From Actinomadura sp. NBRC 104425 (lineage in GTDB: Bacteria; Actinomycetota; Actinomycetes; Streptosporangiales; Streptosporangiaceae), in assembly GCF_030269545.1 (NCBI RefSeq), contig NZ_BSTN01000026.1, positions 19,220 to 83,219 on the forward strand: DNA of 64,000 nucleotides. Reading direction: 5' to 3'. The translations under genes and the position numbers were made by a program. Of the stretch, positions 8,314 to 15,841 are shown piece by piece; the first letter of the stretch is position 1; the number at the start of each line of letters is the position of its first letter. The notes beneath the pieces are model-generated. The model was not told the DNA's origin. It searched no databases and was given only the letters and a program-made list of their open reading frames with translations.

Positions 8314-8730
8314 ATGGCCGAGTACGGAGACATAAGAACCGGTAGGCACTGTGTTTTCGCCCTGCACGCCCACTTGGTTTTCGTTACCAAGTTCCGGCAT
8401 CCGGTGTTCACCGGCACTCACCTGGAGCGCATGGAGCAGATCATGCGGGACGTGTGCGCAGACTTCGAGTGCGAGCTGGCCGAGTTCAACGGCGAGAGCA
8501 ACCACGTCCACCTGCTGGTGTACTTCCCGCCGAAGGTCGCCCTGTCCCGGCTGGTCAACTCGCTGAAAGGGGTATCCTCCCGGCGGCTGCGGCAGGAGTT
8601 CCCCGAGCTGGCCCGCCACTACTACCGGGCGAACAAGCTGTGGTCGGGCTCCTACTTCGCCGGGAGCGTGGGCGGCGCTCCGATCAGCGTCCTGCGCCAG
8701 TACATCGAGCAGCAGAACCGCCCCGTCTGA
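8314..8730 (+). CDS. tnpA: IS200-type HUH transposase TnpA, copy 1
   Basis: 138 aa, the usual length for TnpA-Y1. The HUH motif is NHVHLLV with H64 and H66, and the catalytic tyrosine is Y130 in VLRQYIEQQ. These enzymes excise and insert single-stranded DNA using hairpins at the two ends. The ATG at 8314 (MAEYGDIRTG) was chosen because homology begins there and longer frames run into tnpB. A GATCCGCC/GGCGGATC hairpin right after the stop (about 8745-8763) may end the transcript. Confidence 0.92.
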   Translation: MAEYGDIRTGRHCVFALHAHLVFVTKFRHPVFTGTHLERMEQIMRDVCADFECELAEFNGESNHVHLLVYFPPKVALSRLVNSLKGVSSRRLRQEFPELARHYYRANKLWSGSYFAGSVGGAPISVLRQYIEQQNRPV

Positions 8731-9050
8731 CCAGCCAAGACGCCGATCCGCCTGGCGGATCGGCTTTCCCTGCCCCGCTACGCGGGAGGGTCCGCTTCAC
8801 CCCCGGCCTGAAGGCCGGAGCACTGCGGACAAGCCCGGTAGCGGGTGCTGCTTCGGGGAGTGGGGCTGCTGCTTTCGGGCTCGGTTGGTGCGGTGTGCGT
8901 CTGGTATGGACGGTGCGCTACCGCGCCCAAGCGGACGGTGACCGCTTCAGCAGGACAGGCTGGTGCGGGGCGGCGGGCAGGCTGCCGTGTGCGTGGCGGA
9001 CGGGGCCGGCGCTTCGCATGCGCCGTGCCTCCCGGAAGATCCCCCGGGTT

Positions 9051-9272
9051 TCAGTACGTCGGAGGGGCGCTCAGGGCGTTGTGCTCCTTGCCGGTGTTGC
9101 CGCACATGCGACAGGGCTCGTCCACACGCGCCCACGAAAGCTCACCTTCGGCCGTCTGATGCGGGCGCTCCGGACGCCACCACCCCGACCCGTGGCAGAA
9201 CCGGCATGCTCGGTCGTCGCTGTCGCACCACTCGCATGGCACGTTCCCACAACGTGCGCGCTTGGTTTTCAT
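9051..9272 (-). CDS. small CxxCxG zinc-ribbon-like protein (second of pair)
   Basis: 73 aa. Two cysteine motifs are visible, CRFCHGSG and CRMCGNTG, separated by about 25 residues, plus CEWC before them. CxxCxG pairs bind zinc in the DnaJ cysteine-rich region; here only the knuckles exist without a J domain. The ATG at 9272 overlaps the stop of the upstream gene in an ATGA quartet, strong evidence that both are real and co-translated. Isolated small proteins of this type occur in actinobacterial accessory regions; function is unknown. Confidence 0.6.
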   Translation of the reverse strand: MKTKRARCGNVPCEWCDSDDRACRFCHGSGWWRPERPHQTAEGELSWARVDEPCRMCGNTGKEHNALSAPPTY

Positions 9273-9457
9273 CGGCACTTTCCAGTGCCCCGGCAGACGT
9301 GGCAGTTCTCCACGCTCGTGCGCCATGTGATCGAACCGTCGTTCTCTTTCTGCGGCCGCTCGTAGGTGACTTCGCCCGATCCGGCACAGTGGCCGCACAC
9401 CGGGAGATCGTCCTTGTTCTCCACTGAGACCCGTCCCTGGAAGACCGACCGCGACAT
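9269..9457 (-). CDS. small CxxCxG zinc-ribbon-like protein (first of pair)
   Basis: 62 aa from ATG 9457 (MSRSVFQGRVSVENKDDLPV), with GGTGGCGG just upstream; an ATG at 9472 is an alternative. Two zinc knuckles, CGHCAGSG and CHVCRGTGKC, sit about 26 residues apart, the same layout as in the following gene, so the two probably arose by duplication. Its TGA overlaps the ATG of that gene. It lies in the accessory island between an IS605 element and the MMPL remnant. No function can be assigned beyond probable zinc binding. Confidence 0.6.
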   Translation of the reverse strand: MSRSVFQGRVSVENKDDLPVCGHCAGSGEVTYERPQKENDGSITWRTSVENCHVCRGTGKCR

Positions 9458-9536
9458 TGCCGCCACCAGCATTCCGTACGGACGGAGTCGCAGTCCATGA
9501 TTCCCGTTGAGGTGCCGCACCCGTGCGAAATGACAC

Positions 9537-9880
9537 GCCGTTGATCAGAACACCGGTCCGTCTCGTCTCTCACAGCGGGTAGACCGGTCCGCAGAATGCC
9601 GGTGGCCGGCCGCCGTTGCTGCCGGGCCGTTCGCGGTGGCGTCTGGTCGGCTGGTGTGCGGGATGGTCGCGCTGATGCCGCGCAGGGCAGATGGACCCGG
9701 TTTGCGCGACAGGAGTGGCCTTGTCGGCGCCTACCCGGACCGGTCGGGTACGAGGTCGTCCCGGCACTGTCAGGGCAGCGCGATGTCCTTTCGACACAGC
9801 CCGCAACTGCCGGGTCACCGCGGTGACCGGCGGACACGCTGGTGCCCCTCACCTTTGGAGGGCCCCACTCGTCCGTGCGA
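9537..9880. other. 344-bp stretch without a supported gene
   Basis: Open frames on both strands here are Arg/Pro-rich and overlap each other, with no recognisable motif or convincing ribosome site. It probably contains the promoter of the CxxCxG pair (minus strand) and the upstream DNA of the MMPL gene. Confidence 0.5.
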
Positions 9881-9937
9881 TTGACACGGCCGCTTCATCG
9901 TGAGACATACTGTCTCGTGAACGAGTCATAGTGTCTA
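9881..9937 (+). promoter_or_regulatory. MMPL promoter with twin palindromic operators
   Basis: TTGACA at 9881-9886 is followed 17 bases later by a weak -10 (GACATA, 9904-9909). The palindrome GAGACATACTGTCTC (9902-9916; arms GAGACA/TGTCTC) covers that -10. A second, 12-of-15 copy GAGTCATAGTGTCTA lies at 9923-9937, exactly 21 bases further, i.e. on the same DNA face. This is typical of a TetR-type operator bound by two dimers. The probable regulator is the TetR gene at 14906-15475. Confidence 0.7.
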
Positions 9938-9955
9938 CCGCACGGGAGTCCTCTC

Positions 9956-12105
9956 GTGGCCGTCCTTCTTCACCGGCTCGGTCGGTTCGCGTTTCGTCGT
10001 CGTCGGCTGGTCGTCGTGCTGTGGTTGCTCCTTCTGGGGGTGACCGGTGTCGGAGCTGCGACGGTGTCCGGGACCACCACCAACACCTTCTCGATCCCCG
10101 GCACGGAGGCGCAGCGGGCGATGGATCGGCTTGCCGAGCGCTTCCCCGAGGCGGCTGTGGACGGCGCCACCGCCCGCATCGTGTTCGCCGCGCCCGGTGG
10201 TCGGACACTGAACGGTGCCGCTGAGCGGGCCGCCATCGAGCGTGTGGTTCGCGATCTGCGGAGTGTCCCCCGGGTGGCGGACGTCGCCGCGCACACGGTG
10301 AACCCCAGCGGCACCATCGCCTTCACCCAGGTCACCTACAAGGTCGCGGCACCCGACCTCACCGGCGCCGACCGTCAGGCGCTGAAGCGGGCGGTGGAGC
10401 CCGCCCGGGCCGCCGGGCTGACGGTGGAGATGGGCGGTGAGGCTGCCGAAGAGTCTGCGGAGCAGAGCCTGACCGAGGCGATCGGCCTGGTCGTGGCCGG
10501 GATCGTCCTGGTCGTCACGTTCGGGTCGATGGTCGCCGCCGGGCTGCCGCTGCTGACGGCGGTCCTCGGTATCGCCATCAGCGTGACCGGGGTGACGGCG
10601 GCCACCGGGTTCGTCGACCTCAACGCCTCCACCCCGACCCTCGCGCTCATGCTCGGGCTGGCGGTGGCCATTGACTACTCGCTGTTCATCGTCTCCCGCT
10701 ACCGCCACGAACGCGCGTCCGGCCACGACGGCCCGGAGGCCGCCGGACGGGCGCTCGGCACCGCCGGATCGGCCGTCGTGTTCGCCGGGCTCACCGTCGT
10801 CATCGCGCTGGCCGCGCTGGCGGTGGTGGGCATCCCGGTCCTCACCCAGATGGGACTGGCCGCCGCGGTCACCGTGGTCGTGGCCGTGCTCATCGCGCTG
10901 ACCCTGATCCCAGCACTGCTGGGCTTCGCCGGACAGCGGGTGCTGCCGAGGCGCCGTCCGGACACCGGCGGCATGGGGACGCGCTGGGCGCGCGGTGTCA
11001 CCCGGCATCCGGTGCTCGCTCTGGCCGCCGGGGCGGCCGGTCTCCTCGTCGTCGCGGTGCCGGCGCTCGATCTGCGGCTCGGCCTGCCCGACGACGGAAC
11101 CGCGCCCGCCGACACCACCCAGCGCAAGGCCTACGACCTGCTCGCCGACGGGTTCGGGGAGGGCTTCAACGGCCCGCTGATCCTGGTGGTGGACGTCGCC
11201 ACCAGCGGAGACCGGGCCGGGGCGGTGCGCCAGGTGTCCGGGGCGGTGTCCCGGCTCGGTCACACCGCCACCGTCACCCGGCCCACCTTCAACCGGGCTG
11301 GAGACACCGCGCTGCTCACGGTCATCCCGGACGGGGGACGAGCAGCCGGGCGACCGAGGAGCTCGTCTCGCAGATCCGCGCTCAGGCGGTCCGGATCCGG
11401 GCCGAGACCGGTGCGGACATCGCCGTGACCGGTCAGACGGCGCTCAATATCGACATGTCCGCCAAGCTCGGGGATGCGTTCACGCCCTATCTCGGCATCG
11501 TCGTCGGCCTGGCGTTCCTGCTGCTCACACTGGTCTTCCGGTCGATTCTGGTGCCGTTGACGGGTGCGCTGGGGTTCCTGCTCAGCGTCGCGGCGACGTT
11601 CGGCGCGGTGGTCGCGGTGTTCCAGTGGGGGTGGCTGGGGGACGAGTTCGGTGCCCACGGCCCGATCCTCAGCGCTATACCGATCTTCCTGGTCGGTGTC
11701 GTGTTCGGGCTGGCCATGGACTACCAGGTGTTCCTCGTCAGCAGAGTCCGCGAAGGGCACGCGCATGGTGAGGACCCGTCCACGGCCGTCCGCACGGGCG
11801 TCGGGCACGGAGCGCGGGTGATCTCGGCTGCCGCGATCATCATGGTGGCCGTCTTCTCCGGCTTCATGCTCTCCCCGGACCCAATGGTCGAGTCGATCGG
11901 CTTCGCCCTGGCCGCCGCGACCCTGTTCGACGCCTTCGTCGTCCGGATGACGGTCATGCCGGCCGTCCTGCACCTGCTCGGCCGCACCGCCTGGTGGCTG
12001 CCCGCGGGGCTCGACCGGATCCTGCCCGACATCGACGTCGAAGGCGCCCGGCTCACCGCCGGCCGCACGGACGACCAGCGGCAACCTCACACCACCCCCG
12101 TTTGA
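9956..12105 (+). pseudogene. MMPL-family (RND-like) transporter, frameshifted
   Basis: GTG start with GGGAG 8 bases upstream. The first frame (9956 to about 11338) has the N-terminal helix, an extracytoplasmic loop, and the SxxxDYxLFI motif (AVAIDYSLFIVSRYRHE) of MMPL/ActII-3 exporters. Near 11339 one base is missing. The continuing protein (SSRATEELVSQIRAQAVRIR, then GQTALNIDMSAKLGD and the second DY motif AMDYQVFLVSRVREGH) is read in another frame to 12105. Rejoined, it would be about 715 aa, a normal MMPL length. Either a real null mutation or a sequencing error; the damaged downstream SDR favours decay. Substrate unknown, commonly lipids or antibiotics in this family. Confidence 0.8.
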
Positions 12106-12789
12106 GGCGCGTCCGCCGTGCGCGACCTCCGCAAGTTCCGTATCTGCCCGGACGGAGTGCCATGAAGAAGACCCTGTCTGACACGCAGCACGACATGACC
12201 GGCAAGACCGTGGTGATCACCGGCGCCAGCTCCGGCATCGGCGCCGCCGCGGCCCGCCGGTTGGCCGCGCAGGGAGCCAACGTGCTTCCCGGCGGACGCT
12301 CACCCGAGCGCACCGCGGCGATCGCCGCCGAGATCGGAGCCGAGCCGCTCATCGCCGACTTCGCCGATCTGACGCAGGTCCGGCGGCTCGCCGGCGAACT
12401 GCTGGACCGGTGCGAGCGGATCGACGTCCTGGCCAACAACGCCGGCGGGCTGGTCTCCCAGCGCCAGGACACCCGGGACGGCCACGAACTCACCTTCCAG
12501 GCCAATCATCTGGCGCCGTTCCTGCTCACGATGCTGCTCCTGCCGCGCCTTCGGGAAGGCGGCCGGGCGACGCCGGCCCGCGTGGTGACGACCTCCAGCC
12601 TGGGCAACCGGTTCGGGCGTCTCAAGCTCGACGACCTGGAGTGGCGGCGGCGCCGCTACGGCGGCGGGTGGATCTGCTACCCAGTTCGTCGGCAGTGCTC
12701 CGGCTTTCAGGCCGGGGGTGAAGCGGACCCTCTGGCGTAGCGGGGCAGGGAAAGCTGGATCGCTCCGGGCGGTCCAGTGTCTGCCTGGT

Positions 12790-13201
12790 TCAGACCGGGC
12801 GGTTGTGCTGCTCGATGTACTGGCGCAGGACGCTGATCGGCGCTCCGCCCACGCTCCCGGCGAAGTAGGAGCCCGACCACAGCTTGTTCGCCCGGTAGTA
12901 GTGGCGGGTCGGCTCGGGGAACTCCTGTCGCAGCCGCCGGGAGGACACCCCCTTTCAGCGAGTTGACGAGCCGGGACAGGGCGACCTTCGGCGGGAAGTG
13001 CACCAGCAGGTGCACGTGGTTGGCCTCGCCGTTGAACTCGGCCAGTTCGCACTCGAAGTCCGCGCAGACGTTGCGCATGCCATGCGCTTCAGATGCGTTC
13101 CGGTGAACACCGGATGCCGGAACTTGGTCACGAAAACCAAAAGGGGCGTGCAGAGCGAAAATACAGTGTCTACCAGCTCTGATATCTCCCAGTTCAGCCA
13201 T
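12790..13201 (-). pseudogene. tnpA: TnpA transposase, copy 2 (three frameshifts)
   Basis: Homologous to tnpA at 8314-8730. ATG 13201 gives MAELGDIRAGRHCIFALHAP. The frame then shifts to read LLVFVTKFRHPVFTGTHLKR, shifts back for MRNVCADFECELAEFNGEAN with the HVH motif, and shifts again after VNSLKG because a G run is one base longer than in copy 1. The last frame ends RQYIEQHNRPV at 12790. This copy cannot make active transposase and could move only if TnpA is supplied in trans. Confidence 0.85.
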
Positions 13202-13233
13202 AAACCAAGGGTAAGCATCGGTAAAATTGTGGC

Positions 13234-14406
13234 GTGCAGCTCCGGTACAACTACCGCCTCTACCCGACACCAGGCCAGCGTCAAGCCCTGGCCAAGGCGT
13301 TCGGGTGCGCGCGGGTGGTGTACAACGACGCCCTGCGCGCACGGCAGCAAGCCCTCGCGGCCGGGCTGCCGTACATCTCCGATGCCGAGCTGTCCACGAG
13401 GGTCATCACCGAGGCGAAGAAGATCCCGCAGCGCGCCTGGCTGGGCGAGGTGTCGGCGGTGGTGCTGCAGCAGGCGCTGGCCGATCTGAACACCGCCTAC
13501 CGGAACTTTTTCGCCTCCGTCACCGGCAAGCGGAAAGGACCGAAGGTCGCTCCGCCTCGGTTCAAGTCCCGCAAGGACAACCGGCAGGCGATCCGGTTCA
13601 CCCGCAACGCCCGGTTCCAGGTCACGGCGGGCGGCGAACTGCGCCTGCCGAAGATCGGCGACCTGAAGGTGAAGTGGTCCCGGGATCTGCCCGCCGAACC
13701 GTCCAGCGTGACGGTGGTCAAGGACGCGGCCGGGCGGTACTTCGCCTCCTTCGTCGTCCAAACCCCCAGCCAGCCGCTACCGGAAACGACCGCCGAGGCC
13801 GGTATCGACCTGGGGCTGACGCATTTCGCGGTGCTGTCGGACGGCCGGAAGATCGCCAACCCGCGGTTCCTGCGCCGCGCCGAACGACGGTTGCGCAAGG
13901 CGCAGCAGGCCCTGTCACGCAAGCAGAAGGGCAGCGCGAACCGGGCCAAGGCCCGCGCCCGCGTTGCGAAGGCGCACGCTCGTGTCGCGGACGCGCGACG
14001 GGACTTTGCGCACAAGCTCTCCACGAGCATCATCCGCGAGAACCAAGCGGTGTATGTGGAGGATTTTGCGGTGTCCGGTCTCGGGCGTACCCGGCTCGCC
14101 AAGAGCGTGCACGACGCGGGCTGGTCTGCGTTTGTGGCGATGCTGGAGTACAAGGCCGCCCGGTACGGCCGGACGCTGGTCACGATCGGCCGTTTCGAGC
14201 CCACCTCGCAGGTCTGCTCGACCTGCGGTGTGCTCGACGGCCCCAAACCCCTGCACGTCCGCTCGTGGACGTGCACGGCCTGCAGCGCCGTGCACGACCG
14301 GGACGTCAACGCCGCACGCAACATCCTCGCCGCCGGGCGGGCGGAGAGGCCAAAACGCCTGTGGAGACCGGGTAAGACCACCGCTTGCAGTGGCGCAGGT
14401 CGCTGA
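13234..14406 (+). CDS. tnpB: TnpB RNA-guided endonuclease, copy 2
   Basis: 390 aa with an uninterrupted frame. RuvC residues D192 (GIDLGLTHFA), E276 (VYVEDF) and D357 (HDRDVNAARN) and the zinc ribbon CSTCG...CTAC are all present. It is clearly diverged from copy 1 over most of its length (for example VEDFAVSGLG versus VEDLCVKGLA), but 253 bases at 13800-14052 are identical to copy 1. It has stayed intact although the partner tnpA is broken. GTG start at 13234. Its guide would come from the SDR sequence after the right end. Confidence 0.93.
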   Translation: MQLRYNYRLYPTPGQRQALAKAFGCARVVYNDALRARQQALAAGLPYISDAELSTRVITEAKKIPQRAWLGEVSAVVLQQALADLNTAYRNFFASVTGKRKGPKVAPPRFKSRKDNRQAIRFTRNARFQVTAGGELRLPKIGDLKVKWSRDLPAEPSSVTVVKDAAGRYFASFVVQTPSQPLPETTAEAGIDLGLTHFAVLSDGRKIANPRFLRRAERRLRKAQQALSRKQKGSANRAKARARVAKAHARVADARRDFAHKLSTSIIRENQAVYVEDFAVSGLGRTRLAKSVHDAGWSAFVAMLEYKAARYGRTLVTIGRFEPTSQVCSTCGVLDGPKPLHVRSWTCTACSAVHDRDVNAARNILAAGRAERPKRLWRPGKTTACSGAGR

Positions 14407-14479
14407 AGCAGGAACCCACCGAGGTGCCGCATGAGCGGCACGGCAGGAATCCCCGCCCTTCAGGCGGGGAGGACGTCAA
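14290..14479 (+). ncRNA. predicted omega-RNA / right-end region of IS605 copy 2
   Basis: Covers the tnpB 3' end and the right end, with hairpins GTGCCGC-atga-GCGGCAC (about 14420-14440) and CCCCGCC-cttca-GGCGGGG (about 14451-14470) before the TCAA end. The guide would be the next bases of the host gene, TCCACCACCAAGCTGATG. Inferred from the known omega-RNA arrangement; not directly provable here. Confidence 0.4.
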
Positions 14480-14905
14480 TCCACCACCAAGCTGATGAAC
14501 ATCATGTCACCCGCGAACTGGTCCGCCGCTACCCGGAAGTCGCGGCCTACTCGTTCCACCCCGCCGCGGACGTCCGCGGCCCGCGCGGACCGGAAACGAC
14601 CTATCCCCGGTTCGCCCAGGACTCCCGGGTGAGTCCCCTGTTCGACATGCCGCTGCTGCGCCGGTTCCGGCTCACCTCAGAGGACGGCGCGAAACCACTG
14701 GTCTGGCTCGCGTCCGCCCCCGAGGTACCGGCCCCGAACGGTACCTACTTCCATGGATTCCATCCCGGGAAGACCAACCCTCAAGCCGACGATCCCGTCC
14801 TGGCCGAACGGCTCTGGGACGTCTCCGCCGAGTTCGTCGAGGAGTTCGTCCGCGACGCCGACGTCGGTCGGTGACCCCGCCCACCCGCCGATACGCTATG
14901 CGCCG

Positions 14906-15475
14906 ATGGCGAGGAACCCTGCAATGCGCGACCACGTCGCGGCCGGCCTGCTCGAGGTCGCCGCGAGGGTGCTCGCCGAGCGCGGCGAACAGGCCAGCAT
15001 GATCGACATCGCCGCGGCCGCCGGTGTGGCGCGGGCAACGCTCTACCGGTACTTCCCCAACCGCGACGCGCTGCTGCGGGCGCTGACGGATGCGGCGCTG
15101 GGCGAGCTCGCCGAGCGCATCGCCGACGCCCGGCTGGACGCCGTCCCGGTGCCCGAGGCCGTGGCCAGGCTGACCCGCGCCATGGTCGGCGCCGCCGCCA
15201 AATACCGCGGTCTGGTGATCTTCAACAAGCCACCGGACATGGCGCGGGAGGCCGATCACGCCTTGACCGCACCCATCGGCGAGCTGTTCGAACGCGGCGC
15301 CGCCGAGGGAACGTTCCGCCCGGATCTGTCGACCAGGACGCTGATCGAGGTTTACGCGGGCCTGCTGGAAGGCTCGGTCATCCGCGTCCTGCGGGGTCGC
15401 CTCGGTGTCGAAGAGGCCAGTGCGGCCGTCACGAAGATCTTTTTGGAAGGCGCCCTCGCCTGCCCGGAGGCCTGA
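14906..15475 (+). CDS. TetR-family regulator
   Basis: 189 aa. The N-terminal helix-turn-helix is clear (LAERGEQASMIDIAAAAGVA followed by RATLYRYFPNRDALL). The C-terminal ligand domain is of the short, hydrophobic type. ATG 14906 gives MARNPAMRDHV; an internal ATG at 14924 has the better ribosome site (GAGGAA 8 bases upstream). It follows the SDR remnant and probably regulated the MMPL-SDR genes through the twin palindromes at 9902-9937. It is the only intact member of that cluster. Confidence 0.85.
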   Translation: MARNPAMRDHVAAGLLEVAARVLAERGEQASMIDIAAAAGVARATLYRYFPNRDALLRALTDAALGELAERIADARLDAVPVPEAVARLTRAMVGAAAKYRGLVIFNKPPDMAREADHALTAPIGELFERGAAEGTFRPDLSTRTLIEVYAGLLEGSVIRVLRGRLGVEEASAAVTKIFLEGALACPEA

Positions 15476-15508
15476 ACCACGAACACCCGCCGCTTTCTCC
15501 TGGGCCAC

Positions 15509-15552
15509 GGTGCAGCGGAACGCACGCGTGCACGCGTGCGTTCCGCTGCACC
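15509..15552. terminator. 44-bp perfect palindrome between convergent genes
   Basis: A perfect 44-base palindrome centred on GTGCAC (15528-15533) with arms beginning GGTGCAGCGGAACGCACGC. It lies 34 bases after the TetR stop and faces the convergent VIT/VWA gene. There is no U-tract, so it would be an I-shaped bidirectional terminator of the actinobacterial type. A protein-binding or cruciform role is possible. Confidence 0.65.
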
Positions 15553-15841
15553 GCCGCAACCGGCCGCCCGCCCATCGGGACCGATGGCCGAGCGGACAGC
15601 GGGCTTGTGGTGGCGGGTGGGTGCGGCTCGGTGGCGCTCGGGGCGGCTGGGGCCGCACTCCAGGGCATGGCGGCCCCGGTGGTCGGCCGGGTCGAAGGCG
15701 GAAGGTGACCTCCATGTGCATGCCGCGCCGCCGTTCCAGTTCGGCTGGATACAGCGGGTTGGCCTGGGGGCTGAGGGCCGACGGGCAACACGGTCCGGCC
15801 GTAGCGGCTGGGGGCGGTGTTGGGTGGGTGGGGCCGGTCGG
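15553..15841. other. 289-bp intergenic stretch, nothing recognised
   Basis: GC-rich DNA between the 44-bp palindrome and the 3' end of the VIT/VWA gene. Frames on both strands are Pro/Arg/Gly-rich without motifs. No promoter or structured element was recognised. Confidence 0.5.

Larger units (their letters stand above)
7045..8837 (-). mobile_element. IS200/IS605-family element, copy 1 (tnpA + tnpB)
   Basis: 1793-bp element with divergent tnpA (+) and tnpB (-). Ends were set by aligning with copy 2 at 12681-14479. The right end (on the minus strand ...GAGGACGTCAA) stops at 7045 and carries a hairpin with arms of the CCCCGCC/GGCGGGG type. The left end at 8837 has a CCGGCC-ttca-GGCCGG hairpin and abuts GTAG (CTAC on the element strand) at 8838-8841. 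No terminal inverted repeats or target duplication occur, as expected for single-strand peel-and-paste transposition. Both genes look intact, so this copy may be autonomous. Confidence 0.85.
12681..14479 (+). mobile_element. IS200/IS605-family element, copy 2
   Basis: 1799-bp element inserted in the SDR gene. The left boundary follows CTAC at 12677-12680; the right end is GACGTCAA at 14472-14479. The boundaries are fixed by the host reading frame, which rejoins perfectly when the element is removed. Left-end hairpin CCGGCTTtcaGGCCGG and right-end hairpin CCCCGCC-cttca-GGCGGGG match copy 1. tnpA (minus) is broken, tnpB (plus) intact. No target duplication, as normal for this family. Confidence 0.9.
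12162..14874 (+). pseudogene. short-chain dehydrogenase split by IS605 copy 2
   Basis: Starts at ATG 12162 with GGAG upstream. The N-terminal part has the nucleotide-binding motif TGASSGIGAAAAR and the NNAG motif. It stops at ...YGGGWICY (codon TAC, 12678-12680), where the IS begins; the other half resumes at 14480 with STTKLMNI. Removing 12681-14479 restores Y-S-T-T-K in frame, the YxxxK catalytic motif. A further one-base deletion after AACATCATG (about 14502) shifts the rest (VTRELVRRYPEVAAYSFHP...) to another frame ending at 14874. So the gene is doubly inactivated. It resembles oxidoreductases found beside TetR regulators; its redox substrate is unknown. Confidence 0.85.

Noticed and set aside
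8845..9159. 104-codon plus-strand frame after IS605 copy 1
   Set aside because: No motif, Arg/Gly/Cys-rich composition and partly antisense to the better supported CxxCxG gene.
9570..9818. 82-codon minus-strand frame upstream of the CxxCxG pair
   Set aside because: Arg/Pro-rich, no ribosome site and no motif; overlapping frames on the other strand are equally open.
15509..15552. Attachment site (att) of the island
   Set aside because: The palindrome has no match to the tRNA-Thr 3' end, so it cannot be the second att site of an element integrated there.
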